A DNA stretch of 64,000 nt from an uncultured Bacteroidales bacterium (GCA_944322715.1 CALUPT010000012.1:46212-110211); one strand, 5' to 3'. Counted from the first letter of the stretch, positions 37,293 to 46,131 are shown. Numbers and translations are program-made. Notes: generated from the letters alone by a model not told the origin.

Positions 37293-38738
37293 ATGGAAAC
37301 ACTTAAAGAACTGAACAGGAAGACAGCAAAGGCAAATCGCTATCCTGACAAGATCATCCAGTTCGGGGAAGGCAACTTCCTGCGCGCATTCGCAGACTGG
37401 ATAGTATGGCAGACCAACCGCAGGACAGACTTCAATGCCGGGGTCGTGCTCGTACAGCCCATAGAGAAAGGAATGGTGGACATGATCAACTCTCAGGATG
37501 GGCTCTACCACCTCAACCTTCAGGGCATAGACAAGGGACAGGCGGTGGATTCCATCGACATGATAGATGTCATCAACAGAGGCATCAACCCGTACAGGGA
37601 TTTCGACAGCTACCTCGCCCTTGCAGAGAACCCGGACATCAGGTTCGTGATATCCAATACGACAGAAGCCGGAATCGCCTTCGATCCGCAGTGCAGATTC
37701 ACCGACAGGCCGGCGGCATCCTATCCCGGCAAGCTCACCCAGCTCCTGTACCGCAGGTACGAACATTTCAAGGGAGACATGGACAAGGGATTGATCATTT
37801 TCCCCTGCGAACTCATATTCCACAACGGAAAAGAACTCAAGAAATGCATCCATCAGTACATCGGCCTGTGGCAGCTCGGGGATGGTTTCCGCGAATGGTT
37901 CGACACGGCATGCGGGGTCTACAGCACCCTCGTGGACAGAATCGTCCCCGGCTATCCGAAAGACACCATAGACCTGATACACCAAAGGATTGGATATGAC
38001 GACAGGATTGTGGTAAAGGCGGAAATCTTCCATCTCTGGGTAATCGAGGCTCCGGACAGAATCGCGAAGGAATTCCCCGCAGACAAGGCCGGGCTGAACG
38101 TGCTGTTCGTCCCGAGCGAGGCTCCGTACCATGCAAGGAAGGTGACGCTTCTGAACGGTCCTCACACAGTGCTCTCTCCCGTGGGCTACCTGTCAGGGCT
38201 GGACACCGTAAAGGAATGCGTCGAAGACCCTGAAATAGGGCAGTTCGTGCGCAAGGTCATGTTCGATGAACTTATGGAGACCCTCGACCTGCCAAGAGAG
38301 GAACTGGAAAAGTTCGCCCGCGATGTCATCGACCGTTTCTCCAACCCGTACGTGAAGCATTTCGTCACCAGCATAATGCTCAACTCGTTCCCGAAATACC
38401 GGACCCGTGACCTTCCGGGACTGAAGATATATCTGGAACGGAAAGGAACACTGCCTCAGGGGCTTGTACTCGGACTTGCCGCCATCATCGCCTACTATCG
38501 CGGAGGGAAGAGGGGAGATGCGGATATAGTCCCGAATGATGACCCGGAAATCATATCGCTCCTGAAAGGTCTGTGGACCACGGACGATACGAGGAAAGTG
38601 GCGGAAGGCGTCCTCGGCGCGGAATTCATCTGGGGAGAGGACCTCAACGCGATACCGGGACTGACCGATGCCGTCGCGGATATGCTCGGCCTTATCCGCA
38701 GGGATGGCATGAGGGCGGCAGTCAGATCTATCCTGTAA
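37293..38738 (+). CDS. uxaB: Tagaturonate reductase (altronate oxidoreductase) UxaB
   Basis: 481-residue NAD-dependent long-chain mannitol-dehydrogenase-family enzyme reducing D-tagaturonate to D-altronate. N-terminal Rossmann signature IIQFGEGNFLRAFADWIVWQ; QPIEKGMVDMINSQDGLYHL; SNTTEAGIAFDP; LIIFPCELIFHNGKELKKCI; the C-terminal catalytic region KVTLLNGPHTVLSPVGYLSG with the conserved Lys, Asn and His. The start at 37293 (METLKELNRK) lies after the promoter; the open frame from 37176 is not coding. It is followed after 19 bases by uxaA. Confidence 0.95.
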   Translation: METLKELNRKTAKANRYPDKIIQFGEGNFLRAFADWIVWQTNRRTDFNAGVVLVQPIEKGMVDMINSQDGLYHLNLQGIDKGQAVDSIDMIDVINRGINPYRDFDSYLALAENPDIRFVISNTTEAGIAFDPQCRFTDRPAASYPGKLTQLLYRRYEHFKGDMDKGLIIFPCELIFHNGKELKKCIHQYIGLWQLGDGFREWFDTACGVYSTLVDRIVPGYPKDTIDLIHQRIGYDDRIVVKAEIFHLWVIEAPDRIAKEFPADKAGLNVLFVPSEAPYHARKVTLLNGPHTVLSPVGYLSGLDTVKECVEDPEIGQFVRKVMFDELMETLDLPREELEKFARDVIDRFSNPYVKHFVTSIMLNSFPKYRTRDLPGLKIYLERKGTLPQGLVLGLAAIIAYYRGGKRGDADIVPNDDPEIISLLKGLWTTDDTRKVAEGVLGAEFIWGEDLNAIPGLTDAVADMLGLIRRDGMRAAVRSIL

Positions 38739-38757
38739 CATCAGCTGCATTACCATT

Positions 38758-40251
38758 ATGGCCAAACTGATAAGAATCAATCCTCTCGACAATGTCGCAG
38801 TCGCAGTACACGACATTCCCGCAGGAGAGGAATGCTATATGGACGGGGAAAACATATCCGCCGCGGAAGACATACCTGCAGGGCACAAGATGGCACTCAG
38901 GGACATTGCGGAAGGAGAGGACATCATCAAATACGGATTTCCCATAGGACATCTCATAAAACCGGCGGGGAAAGGCGGTCTGATCGACCACAACATTCTG
39001 AAAACCAATTTGGACGGAGTGCTGGAGTACAGCTACTCTCCTGCGCTCTCCCCTATCCCGGCAGCAGCATCGGAAGCCACTTTCAAGGGCTTCCGGCGCT
39101 CTGACGGACAGACGGGTATCAGGAACGAACTGTGGATAATACCCACCGTGGGCTGCGTGAACGGCGTTGCGGCAGCCATCTGCGAACGGTTCAGGTCAGA
39201 GTTGTCCGGATACCCATCCATAGAAGCCGTCAAGGCCTTCACCCACAACTACGGATGCTCGCAACTGGGAGATGACCACAGGAATACGAAGCAAATACTT
39301 GCAGACATGGTGCATCACCCCAATGCCGCCGGAGTACTCGTGGTATCTCTCGGCTGCGAAAACAACCAGCTTGCGGCCTTCAGGGAACTGGTCGGAAACG
39401 TGGATGAGGACAGGGTCAGGTTCATGGAATCGCAGAAAATCGAGGGAGATGAAGTGGAATACGGACTGAAACAGCTGAGGAAGATCGCCGAAGCCGCATC
39501 TTCCGACCGCAGGGAAGACATACCTGTCAGCGAGCTCAGGGTAGGATTGAAATGCGGTGGCTCGGACGGGTTCTCGGGAATAACCGCCAACCCTCTGCTC
39601 GGGAGGTTCTCGGACTGGATAGTGTCACAGGGAGGGACCACCGTGCTTACGGAAGTGCCCGAGATGTTCGGGGCCGAGACCCTGCTGATGGCAAGATGCA
39701 GGGACAGGGAGACATTCGACAGGACCGTACATCTGATCAATGACTTCAAGGAATATTTCATCAGGAACGGACAGCCTGTTTACGAAAACCCATCCCCAGG
39801 CAACAAGGCGGGAGGGATTTCAACCTTGGAGGAAAAATCGCTCGGATGCACGCAGAAATCCGGGAAATCCAGTGTCAACGGAGTATTGGAATACGGGGAA
39901 AGGCTGTCGCACAAGGGCCTTAACCTGCTCAGCGCTCCGGGCAACGACCTCGTCGCCTCCACGGCTCTTGCCGCATCCGGCTGCCAGATAGTCCTCTTCA
40001 CCACCGGAAGAGGCACTCCGTTCGGGACTTTCATACCGACAGTCAAGATATCATCGAACTCGCATCTCGCCTCCGCAAAACCCGGCTGGATTGATTTCAA
40101 TGCCGGCGTTATCGTGGACGGCAAGGGCACGGCCCAGACAGATGACGAATTCATAGATTTCGTGCTTTCAGTGGCCTCAGGAGCCAATACGTGCAATGAA
40201 AAGGCCGGATACAGCGAGATTGCCATCTTCAAGACAGGGGTGACGCTGTGA
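38758..40251 (+). CDS. uxaA: Altronate dehydratase UxaA
   Basis: 497-residue dehydratase that converts D-altronate to KDG, with ferrous or manganous ion. The N-terminal SAF domain (about 1-95; INPLDNVAVAVHDIPAGEE, GHKMALRDIAEGE, YGFPIGHL) is fused to the C-terminal catalytic domain (GFRRSDGQTGIRNELWIIPT, FTHNYGCSQLGDD, LVVSLGCENNQL, LKCGGSDGFSGITANPLLG, GRGTPFGTFIPTVKISSN). This full-length fused form is standard. It is cotranscribed with uxaB. Confidence 0.96.
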   Translation: MAKLIRINPLDNVAVAVHDIPAGEECYMDGENISAAEDIPAGHKMALRDIAEGEDIIKYGFPIGHLIKPAGKGGLIDHNILKTNLDGVLEYSYSPALSPIPAAASEATFKGFRRSDGQTGIRNELWIIPTVGCVNGVAAAICERFRSELSGYPSIEAVKAFTHNYGCSQLGDDHRNTKQILADMVHHPNAAGVLVVSLGCENNQLAAFRELVGNVDEDRVRFMESQKIEGDEVEYGLKQLRKIAEAASSDRREDIPVSELRVGLKCGGSDGFSGITANPLLGRFSDWIVSQGGTTVLTEVPEMFGAETLLMARCRDRETFDRTVHLINDFKEYFIRNGQPVYENPSPGNKAGGISTLEEKSLGCTQKSGKSSVNGVLEYGERLSHKGLNLLSAPGNDLVASTALAASGCQIVLFTTGRGTPFGTFIPTVKISSNSHLASAKPGWIDFNAGVIVDGKGTAQTDDEFIDFVLSVASGANTCNEKAGYSEIAIFKTGVTL

Positions 40252-40274
40252 TTTCCGTGACTGGTAACGGAAAT
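40251..40274 (+). promoter_or_regulatory. Inverted repeat before kduI, same type as before uxaB
   Basis: ATTTCCGT-N8-ACGGAAAT, 8-base perfect arms; the inner TTCCGT-N8-ACGGAA is identical in arms and spacing to the site at 37213. It overlaps the last base of the uxaA stop codon and ends 1 base before the -33 TTG. Confidence 0.55.
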
Positions 40275-40275
40275 T

Positions 40276-40305
40276 TTGCTTTGTTCAAATTTTTAATTAC
40301 ATTTG
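40276..40305 (+). promoter_or_regulatory. Promoter of the kduI-kduD-DUF4861 operon
   Basis: TTG at 40276, 19 bases, then TACATTTG at 40298-40305: a full consensus promoter in the uxaA-kduI gap. Confidence 0.75.
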
Positions 40306-40330
40306 TGGCTGGTCCGATCGGACCAGCCAC
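40305..40330. promoter_or_regulatory. 26-bp perfect palindrome in the kduI leader
   Basis: GTGGCTGGTCCGA followed by its exact reverse complement, beginning on the last base of the -7 box and spanning the predicted transcription start. It contains TGGTCC...GGACCA, resembling GntR/FadR-type operators, and could also fold as a 5' hairpin in the mRNA. No T-run follows, so it is not a terminator. Confidence 0.8.
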
Positions 40331-40361
40331 TTGTTTATGGACTTATATAAAATGCAACGAT

Positions 40362-41204
40362 ATGAAAATCAACAGCGAAGTTAGATATGCTTCCCATCCG
40401 GACGATGTGAAGCATTATGACACGGCCCGGTTGAGGGAACACTATCTTGTGGAGAAGGTCTTCTCCGCGGATGAGATCAATTTGGTGTACACCATGCATG
40501 ACAGGATGATTGCCGGAGGGGCGATGCCTGTCAACGAGGTTCTGGAACTGAAACCGATGGACATTCTCCGCAGCGAATATTTCCTTTCCCGCAGGGAAAT
40601 GGGAATATTCAATGTCGGCGGCAAGGGATTCGTGAAGGCCGGGGATGAGACGTATCCGATGGAATACAAGGAGGCCCTCTACCTCGGACGCGGCGACAGG
40701 AAGATAACTTTCGAAAGCCTCGATGCGGCCAATCCTGCAAAATTCTATTTCTGCTCCGCACCGGCACACGCCACATATCCAGACCATCTCACCACAAGGG
40801 AGAATGCCGTCAGGATGGAACTCGGAACCCTCGAGGAGAGCAACCACCGCGTAATCAACAGGATGCTCGTCAAGGAGGTCGTCCCTGGATGCCAGCTTCA
40901 GATGGGCATGACCGAGCTCAAGCCGGGGAGCACATGGAACACCATGCCTGCACATACGCACAACCGCCGCATGGAGATCTATTTCTACTTCGAGATTCCG
41001 GATGACCAGGCCATCTGCCACTTCATGGGACAGCCGGACGAGACACGCCATATCTGGATGAAGAACGGCCAGGCGGTCATCTCCCCCGAATGGAGCATAC
41101 ATTCCGCCTGCGCAACAAAGAACTATACGTTCATCTGGGCAATGGCGGGAGAGAACCTCGACTATAACGACATGGACGGCTGCGCCACAACGGATCTGAA
41201 ATAA
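40362..41204 (+). CDS. kduI: 5-keto-4-deoxyuronate isomerase KduI
   Basis: 280-residue cupin enzyme that isomerises 5-keto-4-deoxyuronate (from unsaturated uronides released by polysaccharide lyases) to 2,5-diketo-3-deoxygluconate. The zinc site is visible in MPAHTHNRRMEIYFYFE (two His and Glu), with the final His in SPEWSIHSACATKNYTFIWA. The N-terminal SEVRYASHPDDVKHYDTARL and EYFLSRREMGIFNVGGKG are typical. Length is exactly the family norm with the start at 40362. Its presence implies that the cell also handles lyase products, though no lyase gene is in the window. Confidence 0.96.
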   Translation: MKINSEVRYASHPDDVKHYDTARLREHYLVEKVFSADEINLVYTMHDRMIAGGAMPVNEVLELKPMDILRSEYFLSRREMGIFNVGGKGFVKAGDETYPMEYKEALYLGRGDRKITFESLDAANPAKFYFCSAPAHATYPDHLTTRENAVRMELGTLEESNHRVINRMLVKEVVPGCQLQMGMTELKPGSTWNTMPAHTHNRRMEIYFYFEIPDDQAICHFMGQPDETRHIWMKNGQAVISPEWSIHSACATKNYTFIWAMAGENLDYNDMDGCATTDLK

Positions 41205-41231
41205 CAACAACCCTATAAATACTTTATCATT

Positions 41232-42026
41232 ATGGTAAACTTTTCACTTGAAGGTAAAGTTGCTCTCGTAACAGGGGCATCTTACGGTATCGGGTTCGCC
41301 ATTGCCACGGCTTTTGCAAAGGCAGGGGCGAGGATCGCTTTCAATGACATCAAGCAGGAGCTTGTGGACAAGGGTATCGCCTCATACAAGGAACTCGGCA
41401 TCGATGCCAAAGGCTATGTATGCGATGTCACCAAGGAGGATCAGGTACAGGAGCTCGTAGCCAAGATAGAGAAGGATCTCGGAACCATCAATATCCTCGT
41501 CAACAATGCCGGAATCATCAAGCGCATCCCTATGATCGAGATGAAGGCCGAGGAATTCCGTCAGGTCATCGACATCGACCTCAACGGTCCGTTCATCGTA
41601 TCCAAGGCAGTAATCCCGTCCATGATCAAGAACGGAGGAGGAAAGATCATCAACATCTGCTCCATGATGTCGGAACTCGGAAGAGAGACAGTATCGGCAT
41701 ACGCAGCCGCCAAGGGAGGTCTGAAAATGCTTACCCGCAACATCGCCTCCGAATACGGAGAATACAATATCCAGTGCAACGGCATAGGGCCGGGCTATAT
41801 CGCAACGCCGCAGACTGCACCTCTGCGCGAGCGTCAGGCGGATGGTTCACGCCATCCTTTCGATGCATTCATCGTCGCCAAGACTCCGGCAGCCCGCTGG
41901 GGCACTGCCGAAGACCTCCAGGGTCCTGCTGTATTCCTTGCATCATCCGCATCAGACTTCGTTAACGGCCATATCCTCTATGTAGATGGCGGTATCCTCG
42001 CCTACATCGGGAAACAGCCTCAATAA
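41232..42026 (+). CDS. kduD: KduD-type SDR (2-keto-3-deoxygluconate dehydrogenase / gluconate 5-dehydrogenase)
   Basis: 264-residue short-chain dehydrogenase that reduces 2,5-diketo-3-deoxygluconate to KDG. It has the cofactor motif VTGASYGIGFAIATAFAKAG (about 14-33), NNAGIIKR near 93, the catalytic Ser in INICSMMSEL near 145, and YAAAKGG near 158. Database names for this sequence type vary between gluconate 5-dehydrogenase and KduD; the neighbour kduI 27 bases upstream favours KduD. Confidence 0.88.
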   Translation: MVNFSLEGKVALVTGASYGIGFAIATAFAKAGARIAFNDIKQELVDKGIASYKELGIDAKGYVCDVTKEDQVQELVAKIEKDLGTINILVNNAGIIKRIPMIEMKAEEFRQVIDIDLNGPFIVSKAVIPSMIKNGGGKIINICSMMSELGRETVSAYAAAKGGLKMLTRNIASEYGEYNIQCNGIGPGYIATPQTAPLRERQADGSRHPFDAFIVAKTPAARWGTAEDLQGPAVFLASSASDFVNGHILYVDGGILAYIGKQPQ

Positions 42027-42035
42027 TCATTAAGC

Positions 42036-43175
42036 ATGGGAATGATGAAAAGGACATTCTTCTGGGTAGCAGTATCGGCTGCTACCCTTTTGGCTTCCTG
42101 CAATCAGGAAGGCCACAGGATAATCGTGACAAACGACACGGATCTCGACCGTACATTCGAGACAGTAGAGATCGATGAGTCGGGCCTTGCCGGAGTGAAG
42201 CTCGATTCGATAATGGTAATCGATGAGGAAGGCACCGCAGCCGCAGTCCAGGTATATACGGACAATGATGGCAACAGGAAACTGCTGTTTCAGGCTACGG
42301 TACCGGCCCAGTCCGAAAAGGTCTACACCATCATCGAAGGAGTGCCGGCAACATACAGTACCCTCGCATACAGCCGCCATGTACCTGAACGTCTGGATGA
42401 CTATGCATACGAGAACAATGTGATTGCAGGCCGTATCTACGGTCCGGCACTCGAGTTCCCGCGTACATTCGGATCCGACATCTGGGTAAAATGCACTGAC
42501 CGCCTGGTAATAGATGACTGGTTCGCCAAGGCAGACTATCACCACAACTACGGGGAAGGAATGGACTGCTACAAGGTAGACAATACCCTCGGAGGAGGGG
42601 CTCTGGTGCCGTACACTGGGGCGGAGAAATTCTTCACCGGGGACAACTACGTATCCCAGAAGCATATCTGCGATGGTCCGGTGCGGACTGAAGCGGTTTT
42701 CGAATACGGTCCGTTCGATGTGGATGGTAAAGAGATGACGGCAACCAGGGTACTCACCCTCGATGCCAACAGCCATTTCGTGAAATGGGAAACGACATTC
42801 AACTGCGCAGACACCGACTCCATCGCTGTCGTACTCGGAGCAGTCATGCACGATGTGACCGGCATCAAGAACGAACTCAACTGGATAGCCTTCACGGAAA
42901 AGGCTTCCGATTCCGCCGACCCTGACCGCGATGGCAACATCTCCGTCGCTGTCATCTATGACAAGGCTGATCTGGATGACAATCCTTACTACACATCGGG
43001 CAAAGAAGCCGGACATGCCGTAATCATCACGGAAGAGCAGGTCGGCAGACCTGTCACGACATGGACAGGTTCCGGTTGGAGCCAGGGAGGCATCGCCTCA
43101 CAGGAAGAGTGGGAGAACATGGTCAGAGACTTCTCTTTCGCTCAGCAGAACCCTCTGAAAGTCACCGTAAAATAA
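42036..43175 (+). CDS. DUF4861 lipoprotein
   Basis: 379-residue exported lipoprotein; signal peptide with lipobox LLASC (Cys22). It belongs to DUF4861, a family recurrent next to kduI/kduD and uronate-polymer loci in Bacteroidota. Recognisable blocks are GPALEFPRTFGSDIWVK, YHHNYGEGMDCYKVDNTLGG, GPVRTEAVFEYGPF and ADTDSIAVVLGAVMHDV. Its tight coupling (9 bases after kduD) suggests it processes or binds a uronic-acid oligosaccharide outside the cytoplasm. I cannot name a reaction. Confidence 0.85.
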   Translation: MGMMKRTFFWVAVSAATLLASCNQEGHRIIVTNDTDLDRTFETVEIDESGLAGVKLDSIMVIDEEGTAAAVQVYTDNDGNRKLLFQATVPAQSEKVYTIIEGVPATYSTLAYSRHVPERLDDYAYENNVIAGRIYGPALEFPRTFGSDIWVKCTDRLVIDDWFAKADYHHNYGEGMDCYKVDNTLGGGALVPYTGAEKFFTGDNYVSQKHICDGPVRTEAVFEYGPFDVDGKEMTATRVLTLDANSHFVKWETTFNCADTDSIAVVLGAVMHDVTGIKNELNWIAFTEKASDSADPDRDGNISVAVIYDKADLDDNPYYTSGKEAGHAVIITEEQVGRPVTTWTGSGWSQGGIASQEEWENMVRDFSFAQQNPLKVTVK

Positions 43176-43191
43176 TGTTCCGGCATAATTG

Positions 43192-44865
43192 TCAGAACAG
43201 TTTCTTATATCTGAAACGCTTCGGCTCGACATTGCCGAGGCGTTTTTTCTTGTTCTCCTCGTATTCGGAATAGGTACCCTCGAAGAAATATACCTGCGAA
43301 TCTCCTTCAAATGCAAGGATATGCGTGGCGATACGGTCGAGGAACCAGCGGTCATGCGATATGACAACTGCACATCCGGCAAAGTTCTCGAGACCTTCCT
43401 CCAATGCCCTGATGGTATTTACATCCACATCATTGGTCGGTTCATCGAGCAGGAGCACATTCCCCTCCTCCTTGAGGGTAAGGGCCAAATGAAGCCTGTT
43501 CCGTTCTCCTCCCGAAAGGATACCGCACAGCTTCTCCTGATCGGCACCCGAGAAATTGAACCTGGACACGTATGCCCTCGCGTTTATTTCCCTGTTGCCG
43601 AGTTTCACGAAATCGGAATTGTCGGCTATCGTCCGGTACACAGTCTTGTCAGGATCGATACTTCTGTGCTGCTGGTCCACATACGCCAGCTTGACAGTGT
43701 CCCCTATCGTGATTGTCCCGGTATCCGGAGTCTCGATTCCCATGATCAGACGGAACAATGTGGTCTTTCCCGCTCCGTTCGGGCCTATGACTCCCACAAT
43801 GCCTGCCGGAGGCAGTACGAAATTCAAATGCTCGAACAGGAGCCTGTCACCGTATGCCTTCGACACATCATTGAACTCGATCACCTTGCTGCCGAGACGC
43901 GGCCCGTTCGGTATATAGATCTCCAGATTGGCCTCTTTCTCCTTGCCGTTCTCTCCGGCCAGTTTCTCGTATGCTCCGAGACGGGCCTTAGATTTGGCCT
44001 GGCGGGCTTTCGGAGCCATTCTGACCCACTCAAGCTCCCTCTCAAGAGTCTTGCGCCTCTTGCTCTCCTGCTTTTCCTCCTGTGCAAGCCTCAGTGTCTT
44101 CTGTTCCAGCCATGAGGAATAGTTTCCTTTCCACGGAATGCCTTCCCCCCTGTCAAGTTCCAGTATCCAGCCGGCGACATTGTCAAGGAAATATCTGTCA
44201 TGGGTCACCGCTATCACCGTTCCCCTGTACTGCTGCAGGTGAGCTTCAAGCCACTGTATGCTCTCGGCATCGAGATGGTTCGTCGGCTCATCGAGCAGCA
44301 GCACATCCGGTTGACGGAGCAGCAGGCGGCAAAGGGCCACCCTTCGCCTCTCTCCCCCGCTGAGTGTAGACACCACAGCATCCGGAGGAGGACAGTTGAG
44401 TGCGTCCATCGCCCGTTCGAGCTTGGCATCGATCTCCCAGCCATCGCAATGGTCGATTTTCTCTGTCAGTTCACCCTGCCGCGCGATAAGCGCATCCATC
44501 TCCTCATCCGACATCGGCTCCGCGAATTTCATGTTCACCTGTTCATACTCCTTCAACAGGGCCATCACTTCCCCTACGCCTTCCTGCACCACCTCGATTA
44601 CGGTCTTGTCCGGATCCATCTGCGGCTCCTGCTCCAAATATCCCACCGAATATCCCGGAGCCCAGACCACCTCTCCCTGATAGGACTTCTCCACGCCCGC
44701 GATTATCTTCATCAGAGTCGATTTGCCGGAACCGTTGAGACCGATTATCCCGATCTTCGCACCATAGAAGAAAGACAGATATATGTCTTTCAGTATTACC
44801 TTGTTGTTATGGGGCAGTATCTTGCCCACACCGTTCATCGAAAAAATTATCTTCTCGTCCGCCAT
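43192..44865 (-). CDS. ettA: ABC-F ATPase EttA (energy-dependent translational throttle)
   Basis: 557-residue soluble protein with two ABC ATPase domains that binds the ribosomal E site and gates the first elongation step according to ATP/ADP. Domain 1: Walker A GLNGSGKSTLMKII, signature LSGGERRRVALCRLLL, Walker B VLLLDEPTNHLDA. The linker (about 245-310) is basic and helical (KQESKRRKTLERELEWVRM, KARQAKSKARLGAYE). Domain 2: GPNGAGKTTLFRLI, LSGGERNRLHLALTL, VLLLDEPTNDVDV. The start at 44865 (MADEKIIFSM) gives the normal EttA length. Its 3' end overlaps the terminator of the convergent kduI operon. Confidence 0.95.
   Translation of the reverse strand: MADEKIIFSMNGVGKILPHNNKVILKDIYLSFFYGAKIGIIGLNGSGKSTLMKIIAGVEKSYQGEVVWAPGYSVGYLEQEPQMDPDKTVIEVVQEGVGEVMALLKEYEQVNMKFAEPMSDEEMDALIARQGELTEKIDHCDGWEIDAKLERAMDALNCPPPDAVVSTLSGGERRRVALCRLLLRQPDVLLLDEPTNHLDAESIQWLEAHLQQYRGTVIAVTHDRYFLDNVAGWILELDRGEGIPWKGNYSSWLEQKTLRLAQEEKQESKRRKTLERELEWVRMAPKARQAKSKARLGAYEKLAGENGKEKEANLEIYIPNGPRLGSKVIEFNDVSKAYGDRLLFEHLNFVLPPAGIVGVIGPNGAGKTTLFRLIMGIETPDTGTITIGDTVKLAYVDQQHRSIDPDKTVYRTIADNSDFVKLGNREINARAYVSRFNFSGADQEKLCGILSGGERNRLHLALTLKEEGNVLLLDEPTNDVDVNTIRALEEGLENFAGCAVVISHDRWFLDRIATHILAFEGDSQVYFFEGTYSEYEENKKKRLGNVEPKRFRYKKLF
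43217..43248 (+). terminator. Terminator of the kdu operon inside the ettA 3' end
   Basis: 9-bp stem CGCTTCGGC / GCCGAGGCG (one G-T wobble), 8-base loop and six T on the plus strand, 41 bases after the DUF4861 stop. It lies within the last 20 codons of the convergent ettA gene. Confidence 0.8.
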
Positions 44866-44911
44866 AGCTTCAATTTTGTGCAAAGATAATGTTCCCCCCG
44901 AGATTCTGCAA

Positions 44912-46021
44912 TCATTTCCGGTCCGCATTGTTCGTATTATGCTTGAATTTTCTGCACCATTCTCCCGGATTCATGTTCATGTAGAGCCGGAAAGCCATGC
45001 TGAACGAATTCACCGTCCTGAATCCCGATCTTTCGGCAAGGTCCGCGAGTTTCATGTCGGGATGCGCATGAAAAAGATTCACTGCATACCTTATCCTGTG
45101 ATAGTTGACGAACTGCCGGAAATTCCTGCCGGTATAAATGTTTATGGTCCGTGAAAGGTATGCCTTGTTGGTGAACAGGCTGCGGGAAATGTCTGAAACG
45201 CTCACGTCGGGGTCGAGAAACGGTTTTTCTTCCTCAAACAGCCTCCTGAGCCTCTCGAATATGTCATGGTATCCCCTGTCCTCCGCGGACATGTCATCGC
45301 AGACAGTGTCGCAGGAAGATTCGGGAGTCTCCATAAGCCTCCTTTCATATCCTCTGCAGAAAAAGAAGATCCGGCTGTCCACGAGCCTGCCGTACATGGC
45401 AGAGAAAAGCAACAGCAGAATTGCCAGACACAGGCACGAGAAAATCATGGAGAGCATGCCGCTGCCGGGACCTATATATGCCCCGGCCATCACTATGGTG
45501 ATGAAAGCCATGAAATACAGCATGTTTATCCTTACGGACGTCAAATGCACGAAAGGGGGCGAAGACATATCTCCCGGATGAGAGAAGACCGAATAGCCGA
45601 TCACCATCGCAGCAGAGACTATCGACATGAGCGGCAGTACCCACAGGCCTGCATGGAGCAGGATTAACGGAACATATTTCCTGAAAACCAGTATCGTCAC
45701 AACCGCGAGAGCTACAGGACACGATACCCTGGCCGCCACATGCACCGTCCTGTCGGACAGTCCCGAAAGGAAGACCGGCATCAATGCCAGCCCTACCGCG
45801 CTGACAAGGTGTCCCGACAGTCCGCCGAATACGGACATGTCATACAGTATAAGAAGCAGGGCGTTCACTGCGGCCACGACTATGACAGGAATGATTCCCT
45901 GACGTCCGGACCTGCATTTTTTCCTGTCCTTCAGAGCTCTCACCGGCACCAGAATGAAATAGATCATGAGAATGGCATACATGGCATAGGAAAGATACTC
46001 CAATACACCAGAGTTTTTCAT
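44912..46021 (-). CDS. Membrane-anchored AraC-family regulator
   Basis: 369 residues. The N-terminal 220 are hydrophobic with about seven transmembrane helices (YAMYAILMIYFILV, IIPVIVVAAVNALLLILY, LVSAVGLALMPVFL, VALAVVTILVF, LPLMSIVSAAMVIGY, MLYFMAFITIVMAGAYI, LCLAILLLLFSAMY). The C-terminal 100 form an AraC DNA-binding domain (PDVSVSDISRSLFTNKAYLS and MKLADLAERSGFRTVNSFSM, two helix-turn-helices). Such 7TM-AraC proteins are common in Bacteroidales and sense an unknown membrane or external signal. The target is unknown. Confidence 0.88.
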   Translation of the reverse strand: MKNSGVLEYLSYAMYAILMIYFILVPVRALKDRKKCRSGRQGIIPVIVVAAVNALLLILYDMSVFGGLSGHLVSAVGLALMPVFLSGLSDRTVHVAARVSCPVALAVVTILVFRKYVPLILLHAGLWVLPLMSIVSAAMVIGYSVFSHPGDMSSPPFVHLTSVRINMLYFMAFITIVMAGAYIGPGSGMLSMIFSCLCLAILLLLFSAMYGRLVDSRIFFFCRGYERRLMETPESSCDTVCDDMSAEDRGYHDIFERLRRLFEEEKPFLDPDVSVSDISRSLFTNKAYLSRTINIYTGRNFRQFVNYHRIRYAVNLFHAHPDMKLADLAERSGFRTVNSFSMAFRLYMNMNPGEWCRKFKHNTNNADRK

Positions 46022-46053
46022 ATAAGTTAAATTTCAGTAACGCAAATTTACGG

Positions 46054-46086
46054 AAAACCTCCACCTGCAACGATGGCAGATGGAGG
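46054..46086 (-). terminator. Terminator after the YitT gene
   Basis: On the minus strand an 11-bp stem CCTCCATCTGC / GCAGGTGGAGG (one T-G wobble) with a 7-base loop is followed by TTTTCC. It lies between the YitT-family gene and the AraC gene and just before the AraC -7 box (TAAATTTG, 46050-46043). Confidence 0.7.
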
Positions 46087-46131
46087 TCCGGATGACGTTT
46101 TTTCTTTTTTATGGATAAATTTTTCTCTTTT

